From Curtobacterium sp. MCLR17_036 (lineage in GTDB: Bacteria; Actinomycetota; Actinomycetes; Actinomycetales; Microbacteriaceae): a stretch of DNA of 64,000 nt. Position 1 is the stretch's first letter; each line of letters begins with the position of its first letter. The notes beneath the pieces are model-generated. The model made no database searches and was not told the DNA's origin. It saw only the letters and a program-made list of their open reading frames with translations. The translations under genes were made by a program, and so were the position numbers. Below, piece by piece: positions 7,066 to 15,800 of this stretch. Location of the stretch: positions 558,001 through 622,000 of the forward strand of contig NZ_CP126269.1 in assembly GCF_003234445.2 (NCBI RefSeq), written 5' to 3'.

Positions 7066-8330
7066 CGGGCGACCTTCGCGGCGATGTCGGTGCGGTACTG
7101 GGCGCCGGCGAGCGTGATGTCGCCGATGCCGGCGTAGGCGCGGTCGCGGGCCTCGGCGAACGAGGACCCGGTGGCGACGACGCTGAGCACGCGGCCGCCG
7201 GTGGCGACGAGCTGGTCGTCGAGCAGGCCGGTGGCGGCGTGCGCGACCGAGACCCCCTCGCGGGCGTCGGCGGCGTCGACGCCGGTGATCGCGCGGCCGG
7301 TCTGCGGGTTCTCCGGGTAGCCCTCGCTGGCGAGCACGACCGTGACGGCGGCCTCGTCGCGGAACTGCGGGGCGGGTGCGTTGCCGAGCTGCCCCGTGGC
7401 CGCGGCGAGCAGCAGCCCGCTCAGCGGCGTGGCCAGGCGGGGGAGCACGACCTGCGTCTCCGGGTCGCCGAACCGGGCGTTGAACTCGATGACCCGGACC
7501 CCCTGCTCGGTCACGATCAGCCCGCAGTAGAGCAGCCCGACGAACGGGGTGCCCTCGTGCTCCAGGCGACGGACGGTGGGGAGCGCGACCAGCTCGGTGA
7601 CCTCGGCGACGAAGGCCTGCTCGGTCTCCCAGCGGTCGGCGAGCCACGGCAGGGGCGAGTAGGCGCCCATCCCGCCGGTGTTCGGGCCGACGTCGCCGTC
7701 GCCGAGCCGCTTGTAGTCCTGCGCGGGGCTGAGCGCCCGGACGTCGTGTCCGTCGCTCAGGAAGAAGAGCGAGACCTCTTCGCCGTCCAGGAACTCCTCG
7801 ACCACGACGTGGCCGTGCTGCAGCCAGTAGGTGGCGTGGTCGACGGCGGCCTGCCGGTCCTCGGTCACGAGCACGCCCTTGCCGGCGGCGAGCCCGTCGG
7901 CCTTGACGACGTACGGGGCGCCGAGTTCGTCGATCGCTGCCACGGCCTCGTCCACGGTGCCGGCGTACACGGGCCGCCCGGTGGGCACCCCGGCCTCGGA
8001 CATGATCCGCTTGGCGAAGGCCTTCGAACCCTCGAGCTGCGCGGCGGCGCGGCCCGGGCCGAACACCGGGATGCCGCGGGTGCGGACGGGGTCGGCGACG
8101 CCCGCGATGAGCGGTGCCTCGGGACCGACGACGACGAGTTCGACGCCGTTCTCGATCGCGTACTCGGCGACCAGGGCGCCGTTCGTGGGGTCGAGGGAGA
8201 CGGTCTCGACGTCGGCGGCGATGCCGGCGTTGCCGGGAGCCGCCGTGATGACGTGACCGGCGCGCTCTGCGAGCAGGGCCGTGATGATGGCGTGCTCGCG
8301 GGCACCGGAACCGAGGACGAGGATTCGCAC
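7062..8330 (-). CDS. purD: Phosphoribosylamine-glycine ligase (GAR synthetase)
   Basis: 422 residues with the PurD order: N-terminal MRILVLGSGAREHAI, the ATP-grasp core with KADGLAAGKGVLV and EEFLDGEEVSLF, the metal/ATP block EFNARFGDPETQ, and a C-terminal small domain. It joins phosphoribosylamine to glycine. GTG 8330 follows TAGGGT (8342-8337) by 6 nt, so the purD-purC mRNA is probably leaderless. The promoter faces the divergent sterol-carrier gene across 57 bp. Confidence 0.97.
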   Translation of the reverse strand: MRILVLGSGAREHAIITALLAERAGHVITAAPGNAGIAADVETVSLDPTNGALVAEYAIENGVELVVVGPEAPLIAGVADPVRTRGIPVFGPGRAAAQLEGSKAFAKRIMSEAGVPTGRPVYAGTVDEAVAAIDELGAPYVVKADGLAAGKGVLVTEDRQAAVDHATYWLQHGHVVVEEFLDGEEVSLFFLSDGHDVRALSPAQDYKRLGDGDVGPNTGGMGAYSPLPWLADRWETEQAFVAEVTELVALPTVRRLEHEGTPFVGLLYCGLIVTEQGVRVIEFNARFGDPETQVVLPRLATPLSGLLLAAATGQLGNAPAPQFRDEAAVTVVLASEGYPENPQTGRAITGVDAADAREGVSVAHAATGLLDDQLVATGGRVLSVVATGSSFAEARDRAYAGIGDITLAGAQYRTDIAAKVAR

Positions 8331-8387
8331 CCGATCACCCTACCGATCCGGGCTCGCCCGCCGCGATGCGACGGCTAGCCTGTGGGG

Positions 8388-8750
8388 ATGCCACCCAGGA
8401 GGATCGAGGACGCCGACGGGATCGCGGCACTGCGTGCCGTGCAGCAGGGGGAGACGGCCCGGCCGACGCTCGCGACCGCGGTGCGCTGGACCCTGCAGCG
8501 GCTCGCCGAGGACGTCCCCGGCAACAGCGTCGAGGTGCGGGTGCCGCCGTTCGCGGCGGTGCAGGCGGTGCCGGGACCGCGCCACACCCGCGGCACGCCC
8601 CCGAACGTGGTCGAGACGGACGCGACGACGTGGCTGGCCCTGGCCACCGGCGAGCTCACCTGGGACGGTGCGGTCGCGCAGGCGCGCGTCAGCGCGTCCG
8701 GCTCGCGCGCGGACCTGACGGCCTTCCTGCCGGTGCACGCCGCGCTCTGA
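8388..8750 (+). CDS. Sterol carrier family protein (SCP2-like)
   Basis: 120 residues. The fold expected from the family is a small hydrophobic-cavity protein. Visible features are VRWTLQRLAEDVPGNSVEVRVPPFAAVQ near residues 30-60 and a TWLALATGEL segment near 85, the pattern seen in actinobacterial SCP2-like proteins encoded next to purD. The ligand and role are unknown. ATG 8388 follows TAGCCT (8376-8381) by 6 nt; an in-frame GTG at 8382 would lie too close to the box. Confidence 0.8.
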   Translation: MPPRRIEDADGIAALRAVQQGETARPTLATAVRWTLQRLAEDVPGNSVEVRVPPFAAVQAVPGPRHTRGTPPNVVETDATTWLALATGELTWDGAVAQARVSASGSRADLTAFLPVHAAL

Positions 8751-8793
8751 ACCGTCTGGTCGACGGACGGACGGACGGATGGTCGGTCGGGTC

Positions 8794-8841
8794 GACGGAC
8801 GGGAGGCCCGTGTCGGCCCCGCCACGAGCCTCCCGGCCGTC
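8794..8841. terminator. GGAGGCC-type hairpin, probable terminator
   Basis: Inverted repeat with arms GACGGACGGGAGGCCCGTG and a near-complement ending CCGGCCGTC. It lies 44 bp after the sterol-carrier gene. It belongs to the recurrent hairpin family also seen at 12225, 21854, 35149, 54371 and 57981. Confidence 0.75.
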
Positions 8842-9123
8842 ACGGCGTGCGCCTGATGCGGCGACCCGGCGGACGGCGGGAGATCCAGCCGGCGACGCGG
8901 CCCCGACGCGCCCTGCGAAGATGCGCGCACCCGAATTAGGTAGTCGCTACCGATGCGTATCGTGCAACCGGTTGCCTACGCTTGAAGTCGCCGGGATTCG
9001 GACCCGACCCGAACGGGTCCGAACCCGGCGACAAGCACCAAGGTACGCGACCTTGCACGTCAGGTGTCAACCGGCGCGGCGAGTCGTGCTGCAATCCGCA
9101 ACGTTCTTGCGCGGCGGCGGCGC
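8842..9123. other. Gap holding a cluster of four palindromes (8939-9055)
   Basis: No gene is seen here. The stretch contains GGTAG-TCG-CTACC (8939-8951), the perfect GCAACCGGTTGC (8964-8975), a 46-nt hairpin (8987-9032) with 18-bp arms and one bulged A, and CAAGGT-ACGCG-ACCTTG (9039-9055). TGCAACCGGTTGCC matches the general shape of LacI-family operators. The stretch is less GC-rich than its surroundings. The large hairpin could terminate the LuxR-type gene on the minus strand. Confidence 0.6.
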
Positions 9124-11790
9124 TCAGAAGAGCTCGCCGAGCTCCGACCGGGCGTGCAGCTGCCACTTCGCGAACACCCGCGACAGGTGCGCGTCGATCG
9201 TGCGGGTGGACAGCCCGAGGACCTCGGCGATGCGCCGGTTGCTCAGCCCGCCCGCCGCCAGCTCGGCAACCTCGTACTCGCGCTTCGTCAGCGGAGCCTT
9301 CGCCCGGCTCGCCGCGACCGCCATGCCGTGCGACGCGAGGACGCCCTGCGCGGCCACGGTCCGGACGCGGTCCCCGGACCGGAGCGCGTCGGCGTACTCG
9401 ACGACGGCGGCGGCGAGCGGCCCCTCGATGCGCGCGGCCGCCTCGCGCAGGCGGTCGAGGGACGGTCCCGCCTCGCGTCCCGCGAGCAGGTCGGTCGAGT
9501 AGTGCAGGGCCCGTGCGTACATCACCGCGGTCCAGGACCCGGACTCGGTGCTCCGCGCGATGACCTCGTCGGCGTGCAGCGCTCCGGCGGGGTTGCCGAT
9601 GACGGCCTCGGCCCAGGCGATCGTCGTGGGGATGAGCTCGCCGGTGATGCGCATCGCCCGGAGCGGCGTGGTCCGTGCGCGGTCGAGCGCCCGGGCGGCG
9701 TCCTCCGCCCGCCCGGCGAAGCCGTACGCCATCGCGAGGCGCGCCCACGGGTACGCCGCGAACCCGCCGTGGTCGGCGACGTCGTACCGTTCGCACGCCG
9801 CCGTGAACGCCGTGATCGCGTCCTCCCAGCGGCGCTGCCCGATCGCCAGGTTGCCCTCGCCGATGAGCTCGAGCGTGAAGTCGTACTTCAGGTAGGGGCT
9901 CGAGCGTCGGACCGGCACCTCGGTGAACAGGTCGGCGAGGTCGCCCCGCCAGACCTGCACCTGGTGCAGCACCGAGATGATCTCCCCGACGCTCCACGGG
10001 GAGTCCTCCAGGTGCTCGACCGCGGTGGCGAGCGCCCGACGTCCGAACGCCGAGGCGTCGTCGAGCCGCCCCTCGGTCGCCAGGGCCATCACGGCGCAGG
10101 CGGCGAGGCACAGGAAGGACGCCGGCACGGTCGGCGCGTGCACGATCCCGCTCCGCTCGACCTCGGCCCGGACCTCGGCGAACCGTCCGCCCCAGCCGAG
10201 GTGGCTCAACCGCAGCAGGCGCAGCCGTTCGACGGCGTCGCCGGACACGAGCGGGACGGCGGCGTCGGTCAGGGCGACCGCGGCGTCGACGTCGTCGTCG
10301 TGGAACTGCCGCGTGTTCGCCAGGGTCTCGCACGCCTGGACCACGGCGTCGTCGGAGACCTCGTCGCTCGACGCCTGCGCGAGCGCCCAGGCCGCCTCGG
10401 CGTCGGTGCGTCCGGCCTCGCGCCCGACGGAGTAGGCGTACGCCAGTGACCGGAGGCACAGCGCCGTGACCCGTTCCGTCGGGTGCAGCGTCGTGCGGAG
10501 CGCCGCCGAGGTCAGCGACAGCGTGCTCTCGTGCTCCTGCAGCCGCGAGGCCACCTGGGCGCCGTCGAGCAGCTGCTCGACCGAGGGCAGCACGCCGCAC
10601 TCGAGCGACCAGAGCGCGGCTCGGAGCCGTGCCGCGGGCGGGGCGCCCTCCGGCCGGTCGGCGCGGAAGGCGTTCGCACGCGCGAACAGTGTCGATCGCC
10701 GGGCGACCGGCACCAGGCCGCGGATGACCTCGCCGACGAGCGGGTGCGACGGCCGGACGACCGCGGCGCCGTCCTCGACCGCGTCGATGCGGACCAGTCC
10801 GAGCGCGACGACGCGGTCGACGTCACCGCCGCTCACGAGTCCGAGCAGACGCGGCAGCGGGATCGGGTCGGCGAGGGCGACGATGTCGACGACGTCACGC
10901 AGGTCCTCCGGCAGCGACCCGAGTTCGGTCCGGTACATGTCGGCGAGGCTGTTCGACGCCGTCACCCGACCGCGCCAGTACCAGCCGGAGGCCGTGTGCT
11001 CCAGGGCGCCGGACGTCCGCGCCGCCCGCACCACCTCGCGCAGGTAGAGCGGGTTGCCGGCGGTCGCACGCTGCACCCGTTCGACCGAGGCCGTCTCGAG
11101 CTGCGCACCGAGCGCCTCGGCGATGAGCGACGCCGTCTCGTGCAGCGCGAGCGGCTGCAGGTCGATCCGTTCGAGCAGGTCCTCCTGCCAGAGCGCGCGC
11201 AGGGGTTCCGGCAGCGCGGTGAAGTCGCGGCACGTCAGCACGAGCCGGGCACCCTGCTCGCGGACGAGCCACGCGACGTAGCGCGCCGAGATCGCGTCGA
11301 GGTGGTCGGCGTCGTCGACGCGGATGAGGACGTCGCGGTCCCGCAGCTCGGCGATCGCACGCAGCCGGGCCTCGGCACCGGCGCGGTCCGCGAGCTCGGA
11401 CAGTGTCGTGGGCAGCTCGCCGAACCGTTCGGCGGCGGCGCTGAACGGCATCGACCGGCTCGCGGCGACTGCCGTGATCGGCACGACCACGGTGCGGTCC
11501 GTCGGGTCGCGCTCGACGACCCGGTCGGTCACCCGTGCGGCGACGGTGGTCTTGCCGAGTCCGGGCGCGCCGACGAGCGCGACGCTCCAGCGGTGCTGGG
11601 CGACGACGGCGACGGCGCGGTCCTCCTCACGACGACGCAACAGGGGCCACGGCACGCGCGCGGGCGGGCGCGGCGCTCGGCCGTGGCCGGGGACGGTCCG
11701 TTCGGGCACCCGCACCACCTCCTGCGATCGTTCGACGACGGGTTCGGACCATCCTGCACCGGATCGCCCCGTGGACACCGGCCCGAACAC
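9124..11790 (-). CDS. LuxR-family transcriptional regulator with N-terminal ATPase (LAL/STAND-type)
   Basis: 888 residues. An NTPase domain carries Walker A GAPGLGKTT (about 74-82) and Walker B LIRVDDADHLD (about 155), followed by a long helical TPR-like middle. The C-terminal LuxR/FixJ helix-turn-helix (about 825-885) reads LTKREYEVAELAAGGLSNRR then IAEVLGLSTRTIDAHLSRVF. The size and order fit large ATP-binding LuxR regulators that sense a ligand through the middle region. The inducer and targets cannot be told. The start is uncertain: GTG 11790 is the longest form, and in-frame GTGs follow at about 11778 and 11736. The gene faces a small membrane protein gene across 26 bp. Confidence 0.88.
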   Translation of the reverse strand: MFGPVSTGRSGAGWSEPVVERSQEVVRVPERTVPGHGRAPRPPARVPWPLLRRREEDRAVAVVAQHRWSVALVGAPGLGKTTVAARVTDRVVERDPTDRTVVVPITAVAASRSMPFSAAAERFGELPTTLSELADRAGAEARLRAIAELRDRDVLIRVDDADHLDAISARYVAWLVREQGARLVLTCRDFTALPEPLRALWQEDLLERIDLQPLALHETASLIAEALGAQLETASVERVQRATAGNPLYLREVVRAARTSGALEHTASGWYWRGRVTASNSLADMYRTELGSLPEDLRDVVDIVALADPIPLPRLLGLVSGGDVDRVVALGLVRIDAVEDGAAVVRPSHPLVGEVIRGLVPVARRSTLFARANAFRADRPEGAPPAARLRAALWSLECGVLPSVEQLLDGAQVASRLQEHESTLSLTSAALRTTLHPTERVTALCLRSLAYAYSVGREAGRTDAEAAWALAQASSDEVSDDAVVQACETLANTRQFHDDDVDAAVALTDAAVPLVSGDAVERLRLLRLSHLGWGGRFAEVRAEVERSGIVHAPTVPASFLCLAACAVMALATEGRLDDASAFGRRALATAVEHLEDSPWSVGEIISVLHQVQVWRGDLADLFTEVPVRRSSPYLKYDFTLELIGEGNLAIGQRRWEDAITAFTAACERYDVADHGGFAAYPWARLAMAYGFAGRAEDAARALDRARTTPLRAMRITGELIPTTIAWAEAVIGNPAGALHADEVIARSTESGSWTAVMYARALHYSTDLLAGREAGPSLDRLREAAARIEGPLAAAVVEYADALRSGDRVRTVAAQGVLASHGMAVAASRAKAPLTKREYEVAELAAGGLSNRRIAEVLGLSTRTIDAHLSRVFAKWQLHARSELGELF

Positions 11791-11816
11791 GTCCCACAGT
11801 GGGGGACAATGGGATC

Positions 11817-12212
11817 GTGAGCACCCCCGATCGTCCCGACGACCAGCCGCCCGTGGCCCCGGCGCCGAACGCCGTCGCCTCCTCGGACGAGGTCACGATC
11901 CGCCGCGCGCCGAAGTTCGGCGTCTTCATCGTCGGCGGCGCGGTCCTCGGGTTCATCGCGACGCTCGTCGTCGTGTCGCTCACCATGGACCTCGGCGGCC
12001 AGCAGGAGCAGTCGAGCTTCGGCAGCCTGGTCGGCTACTTCAGCCTGTGGGGCGTCACCATCGGCGCCTTCGTCGGCGCGGTGGTCGCGGTCGTGCTCGA
12101 CCGGGTCTACGCCCGGCGGGCAGCCCGCCTGACGGCGGAGCGCGTCGAGGTCGAACTCCCGCCCGAGACGGTCGACGGCGAGCTCGACGAGCACGGCGAC
12201 CAGCGGCCGTAG
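11817..12212 (+). CDS. Small membrane protein, two transmembrane helices
   Basis: 131 residues: a Pro/Ala-rich cytoplasmic start (1-35), two hydrophobic helices (about 38-60 and 75-100) and a basic then acidic tail. No family is recognised. GTG 11817 is preceded by GACAAT (11805-11810) at 6 nt, so the message is probably leaderless. It is followed closely by a perfect hairpin terminator shared with the convergent purF gene. Confidence 0.75.
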   Translation: MSTPDRPDDQPPVAPAPNAVASSDEVTIRRAPKFGVFIVGGAVLGFIATLVVVSLTMDLGGQQEQSSFGSLVGYFSLWGVTIGAFVGAVVAVVLDRVYARRAARLTAERVEVELPPETVDGELDEHGDQRP

Positions 12213-12224
12213 CCGCGACCACAC

Positions 12225-12272
12225 GACGGACAGGAGGCCCGTGGCGGTGTCGCCACGGGCCTCCTGTCCGTC
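12225..12272. terminator. Bidirectional hairpin terminator, perfect 22-bp arms
   Basis: Arms 12225-12246 and 12251-12272 are exactly complementary around a GTGT loop; the left arm starts GACGGACAGGAGGCCCG. It sits between the convergent genes ending at 12212 and 12297, so it can stop transcription from both sides. It is the cleanest member of the window's GGAGGCC hairpin family. Confidence 0.85.
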
Positions 12273-12296
12273 TGCTGGTCGCGTCCGGGACGCGAC

Positions 12297-13754
12297 CTAG
12301 CTGAGCTGGTTCGCCTCGACCCAGGACAGGTACTCCGGCGACACCGTGCCGGTCACGTACTCGCCCGTGAAGCAGCTCATCTCGAGGTCGGTCACCTCGG
12401 AGCCCTCGATGATGGCGTCCCGCATGTCGCCGATCTCCTGGTAGATCAGGTGGTCGCTGCCGAGCACCCGGTTGATCTCGGGGATCTTGCGGTCGTGCGC
12501 GATGAGCTCGGCCCGCGTCGGCATGTTGATGCCGTAGACGTGCGGGTACCGGACCGGGGGAGCGGCGCTCGTGAACGTGACCTCGTTCGCGCCGGCGGCC
12601 CGCGCCATCTCGACGATCTCGCGGCTGGTGGTGCCGCGGACGATCGAGTCGTCGACGATCAGGATGTTCTTGCCCTTGAACTCGGACGACATCGCGTTGA
12701 GCTTCTGGCGCACGGACCGCTTGCGCTCCGCCTGCCCCGGCATGATGAACGTGCGGCCGACGTAGCGGTTCTTGTAGAAGCCCTCGCGGTACTCGATGCC
12801 GAGCTTCTGCGCCACCTGCATCGCGGCCGGCCGGCTCGAGTCCGGGATCGGCATGACGACGTCGATGTCACCGGTCGGCGCGTACTGCTCGATGGTGTCG
12901 GCGAGGCGGTTGCCGAGGCGCAGACGCGCGTCGTAGACCGAGATGCCGTTCATCACCGAGTCGGGACGAGCCAGGTAGACGTACTCGAACGAGCAGGGCA
13001 CCAGGCGCGGGTTCTTCGCGCACTGCCGTGCGTGCATCTGGCCGTTCATCTCGATGAACACGGCCTCGCCCGGAGCGATGTCGCGGACGATCTCGTAGCC
13101 GCCGGACTCGAGCACGAGCGACTCGCTCGCGACGACCCACTCCGGCTGCCCGGCCTCGTCGAACTTGTGCCCGAGGATGAGCGGGCGGATGCCGAACGGG
13201 TCGCGGAAGGCGAGCAGCCCGTGCCCGGCGATCGTCGCGATCGTCGCGTACGAGCCCTCGACGCGCTCGTGCACGCGCTCGACGGCGTCGAACACCTGAC
13301 CCGGGTCGAGGTTCGCGCCGCGCACCTGCCCCTGCAGCTCGTGCGCCAGCACGTTCACCAGGAGCTCGGTGTCCGACGTGGTGTTGAGGTGTCGACGGTC
13401 GATGTCGAACAGTTCACGCGTGAGTTCCCGCGTGTTGGTGAGGTTGCCGTTGTGGACGAGGACGATGCCGTACGGCGCGTTCACGTAGAACGGCTGGGCC
13501 TCTTCCTCGTTCGTCGCGGCGCCCTTGGTGGCGTAGCGGACGTGTCCGAGGCCCATGGTGCCGAGGAGGGCACGCATGTCGCGGGTCCGGAACGCCTCGC
13601 GCACGTGCCCGCGGGTCTTGTGCATGTGGTGCACGTGACCCTCGACCGTGGCGATGCCCGTCGAGTCCTGCCCGCGGTGCTGCAGGAGGAGCAGTGCGTC
13701 GTAGATGGATTGGTTGGCGGGGCCCTGTGCAACGAGGCCGACGATGCCGCACAT
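12297..13754 (-). CDS. purF: Amidophosphoribosyltransferase
   Basis: 485 residues. After Met removal, the N-terminal Cys of MCGIVGLVAQG is the Ntn glutaminase nucleophile. The phosphoribosyltransferase half carries the PRPP loop in ILIVDDSIVRGTTSREI, and TMGLGHVRYATKG is also present. It makes phosphoribosylamine from PRPP and glutamine, the first committed purine step. ATG 13754 lies 74 bp from the divergent purM start, so the two share a regulatory gap. Confidence 0.97.
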   Translation of the reverse strand: MCGIVGLVAQGPANQSIYDALLLLQHRGQDSTGIATVEGHVHHMHKTRGHVREAFRTRDMRALLGTMGLGHVRYATKGAATNEEEAQPFYVNAPYGIVLVHNGNLTNTRELTRELFDIDRRHLNTTSDTELLVNVLAHELQGQVRGANLDPGQVFDAVERVHERVEGSYATIATIAGHGLLAFRDPFGIRPLILGHKFDEAGQPEWVVASESLVLESGGYEIVRDIAPGEAVFIEMNGQMHARQCAKNPRLVPCSFEYVYLARPDSVMNGISVYDARLRLGNRLADTIEQYAPTGDIDVVMPIPDSSRPAAMQVAQKLGIEYREGFYKNRYVGRTFIMPGQAERKRSVRQKLNAMSSEFKGKNILIVDDSIVRGTTSREIVEMARAAGANEVTFTSAAPPVRYPHVYGINMPTRAELIAHDRKIPEINRVLGSDHLIYQEIGDMRDAIIEGSEVTDLEMSCFTGEYVTGTVSPEYLSWVEANQLS

Positions 13755-13828
13755 TCGCGGGTGTGCTCCAGATCAGTAGAATCGGGGGGTACCGCACAAG
13801 TCTGCCATGTCACCGCGAAGGACTCAGC
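13755..13828. promoter_or_regulatory. Shared divergent promoter region purF / purM
   Basis: The 74-bp gap contains TAGAAT (13777-13782), a good -10 for purM giving a leader of about 40 nt with GAAGGA as ribosome-binding site (13817-13822). On the other strand the overlapping GATTCTACT can serve purF. No clear operator palindrome is visible. Because both genes are purine genes, shared control is likely but inferred. Confidence 0.6.
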
Positions 13829-14944
13829 ATGCCCAACCCGTACGCCGAAGCCGGAGTGGACACCGCCGCCGGTGACCTGGCCGTCGAACTCATGAAGTCC
13901 GCGGTCGCGGCCACCCACACCACCTCGGTGCTCGGCGGCGTCGGCGGCTTCGCCGGGCTCTACGACGTCTCCTTCCTGCACGCCTACGACAAGCCGCTGC
14001 TCGCCACGTCGACCGACGGCGTCGGCACGAAGGTGGCCATCGCGCAGGCCATCGACAAGCACGACACCATCGGCCAGGACCTCGTCGGCATGGTCGTCGA
14101 CGACATCGTCGTGGTCGGTGCGAAGCCGCTGTTCATGACCGACTACATCGCCTGCGGGCGCGTCGTGCCGAACCGCATCGCGGACATCGTCGCCGGCATC
14201 GCCCGCGGCTGCTCGGCGACGGGGACCGCCCTGGTCGGCGGCGAGACCGCGGAGCACCCGGGCCTGCTCGGTCCGGACGACTACGACGTGGCCGGTGCGG
14301 CGACGGGTGTCGTCGAGGCCTCCGCCGTGTTGGGCGCGGACCGGGTCGAGGACGGCGACGTCGTCCTGGCGATCCAGTCCTCGGGGCTGCACTCGAACGG
14401 CTACTCGCTCGTGCGCCACATCCTGGCGTCGCGCGGCATCGGCTTCACCGACCAGCTGCCCGAGTTCTCCGGTCCGGAGTTCGGCGGTCAGGTCTCGGTG
14501 GGCGAGGCCCTGCTCGAGCCCACCCGCCTGTACACGTCCCCCCTGCTCGACCTGCTGTCGTCGCACCCCGGCGCCGTCCACTCGCTGTCGCACGTCACCG
14601 GCGGCGGCATCGCGGCGAACCTGGCGCGTGTCCTGCCCGTCGGCTCGTGGGTCGAGGTCGACCGGTCCGCCTGGCAGCCGCTCCCGGTCTTCCGCGTGCT
14701 CGCCGACATGGCCGGGACGCCCATCGAGGACACCGAGGGCACCTGGAACCTCGGCATCGGCATGTTCGCCGTCGTCTCGGCCGCCGCGGCCACCGACGTC
14801 ATCGCCACACTCGGCGCCGCCGGGCTGCCCACGTGGCCGGTCGGCACCATCGCCACGAGCGCGCGCGACCTGGACGGCTTCGAGCAGGGCGCCAAGGGCG
14901 TCGACGGCGGCGCCGTGCGGCTGGTCGGGAGCTACGCGGTCTGA
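13829..14944 (+). CDS. purM: Phosphoribosylformylglycinamidine cyclo-ligase (AIR synthetase)
   Basis: 371 residues of the PurM/ThiL/HypE fold: NPYAEAGVD at the start, LLATSTDGVGTKVAIA near 60, DLVGMVVDDIVVVGAKPLF near 90, ALVGGETAEHPG, SSGLHSNGYSLVR and VTGGGIAANL. It closes the imidazole ring of AIR using ATP. It is divergent from purF and monocistronic here, followed by a repeat-filled gap. Confidence 0.97.
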   Translation: MPNPYAEAGVDTAAGDLAVELMKSAVAATHTTSVLGGVGGFAGLYDVSFLHAYDKPLLATSTDGVGTKVAIAQAIDKHDTIGQDLVGMVVDDIVVVGAKPLFMTDYIACGRVVPNRIADIVAGIARGCSATGTALVGGETAEHPGLLGPDDYDVAGAATGVVEASAVLGADRVEDGDVVLAIQSSGLHSNGYSLVRHILASRGIGFTDQLPEFSGPEFGGQVSVGEALLEPTRLYTSPLLDLLSSHPGAVHSLSHVTGGGIAANLARVLPVGSWVEVDRSAWQPLPVFRVLADMAGTPIEDTEGTWNLGIGMFAVVSAAAATDVIATLGAAGLPTWPVGTIATSARDLDGFEQGAKGVDGGAVRLVGSYAV

Positions 14945-15015
14945 GGCGCGTCGGGCGGGGTCGTCTGGCCCGTCTGGCTGGAAGCCGCCTGGCCGTCTGT
15001 CGGCCGCGGTCGGCC

Positions 15016-15351
15016 GAGGTCGCACAACGTGCCGCTCGAGCGCGTTCGACCCGGCAGGTCGTGCGACCCCGGCGGTCGGCCGGCGGCACGTCGTGCGACC
15101 CCGCGGGGCCGGGGCCGGGGCCGGGGCCGGTGCCGCGGCCGGGGCCGGTGCCGCGGCCGGGGCCGGGTCGGGGCGCCGGTGAGGTCGCACTTCGTACCGG
15201 AACCTGTCGGCGGATGCGGTCCGGAGTGCGACCTCAGCGGACGTCGTGCGTCGCGTGGGCGCGAGGCGGGGCGTCCCAGGTCGACACCGGGCGGTGAGGT
15301 CGCACTTCGTCCGGGAACTCGTTCGCAGATGCGGGCCTGAGTGCGATCTCA
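15016..15351. repeat. GAGGTCGCAC-family palindromic elements and GGGGCCGGTGCCGCGGCC tandem block
   Basis: The gap after purM (14945-15428) holds no gene. Two 57-bp elements, 15180-15236 and 15295-15351, start TGAGGTCGCACTTCGT and end with the inverted AGTGCGAYCTCA, with a divergent middle. A related element with GAGGTCGCAC and GTCGTGCGACC ends lies at 15016-15069. Between them, 15108-15170 is a tandem run of GGGGCCGGTGCCGCGGCC. Similar elements recur at 29885-30155. Confidence 0.8.
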
Positions 15352-15385
15352 GCGCGTGGCGACGGCACGGCACGGGCACGCAGAA

Positions 15386-15414
15386 ACGCCGCGCTCCCCG
15401 AGGGTGCGCGGCGT
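15386..15414 (-). terminator. Intrinsic terminator of the DUF3073 gene
   Basis: On the minus strand the hairpin ACGCCGCGC / GCGCGGCGT (perfect 9-bp arms, 11-nt loop) is followed at once by TTTCTG. It lies 15 bp past the DUF3073 stop. Confidence 0.75.
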
Positions 15415-15428
15415 GACGGCAGTCGACG

Positions 15429-15644
15429 TCAGGCGGACTTGTTCTGGTCCTGCTCTGCGTCGTACTCGTCGACGTCGTCCTGGTCGGAACCGTACTGGTC
15501 CGCCCAGCGGTCGACGAGTTCGTCATCGGAGTGTTGTCCGGCGGAGAGCTCCTGCTCGAGTGCACCGTAGTTCGTCTGCGGGCTGAAGTACTTCAGCTCA
15601 CGGGCGACCTTGGTGTGCTTCGCCTTCTGACGGCCGCGCCCCAT
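15429..15644 (-). CDS. DUF3073 family protein
   Basis: 71 residues. The N-terminus MGRGRQKAKHTKVARELKYF with YSPQ-like FSPQTNYGALEQEL is the signature of the actinobacterial DUF3073 family. The second half is very acidic (DDELVDRW, DDVDEYDAEQD). The function is unknown; the basic head and acidic tail suggest a small nucleic-acid- or protein-interacting factor, which is only inference. The start is the first ATG before the conserved MGRGRQKAK. Confidence 0.9.
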   Translation of the reverse strand: MGRGRQKAKHTKVARELKYFSPQTNYGALEQELSAGQHSDDELVDRWADQYGSDQDDVDEYDAEQDQNKSA

Positions 15645-15800
15645 GCGTGACCCCCTCGTTCGGCTCTGGTCCGGTCCTGGCGAATGACGGAGGATCACTC
15701 GGGGAACCAGACGGTTCGTGGTTTGAAATCTGCCGATGACTCTACCATGTACCTCGATCTGGACGTCGCCGTGACTGCAGGCGTGCACAGGAGAATCGAA

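Noticed and set aside
8987-9040. Possible tRNA 3' end (GGGTCCGAACCCGG ... CACCA)
   Set aside because: The stem resembles a T-arm and CACCA follows, but no acceptor complement, D-arm or anticodon arm can be built upstream. It is part of a longer hairpin.
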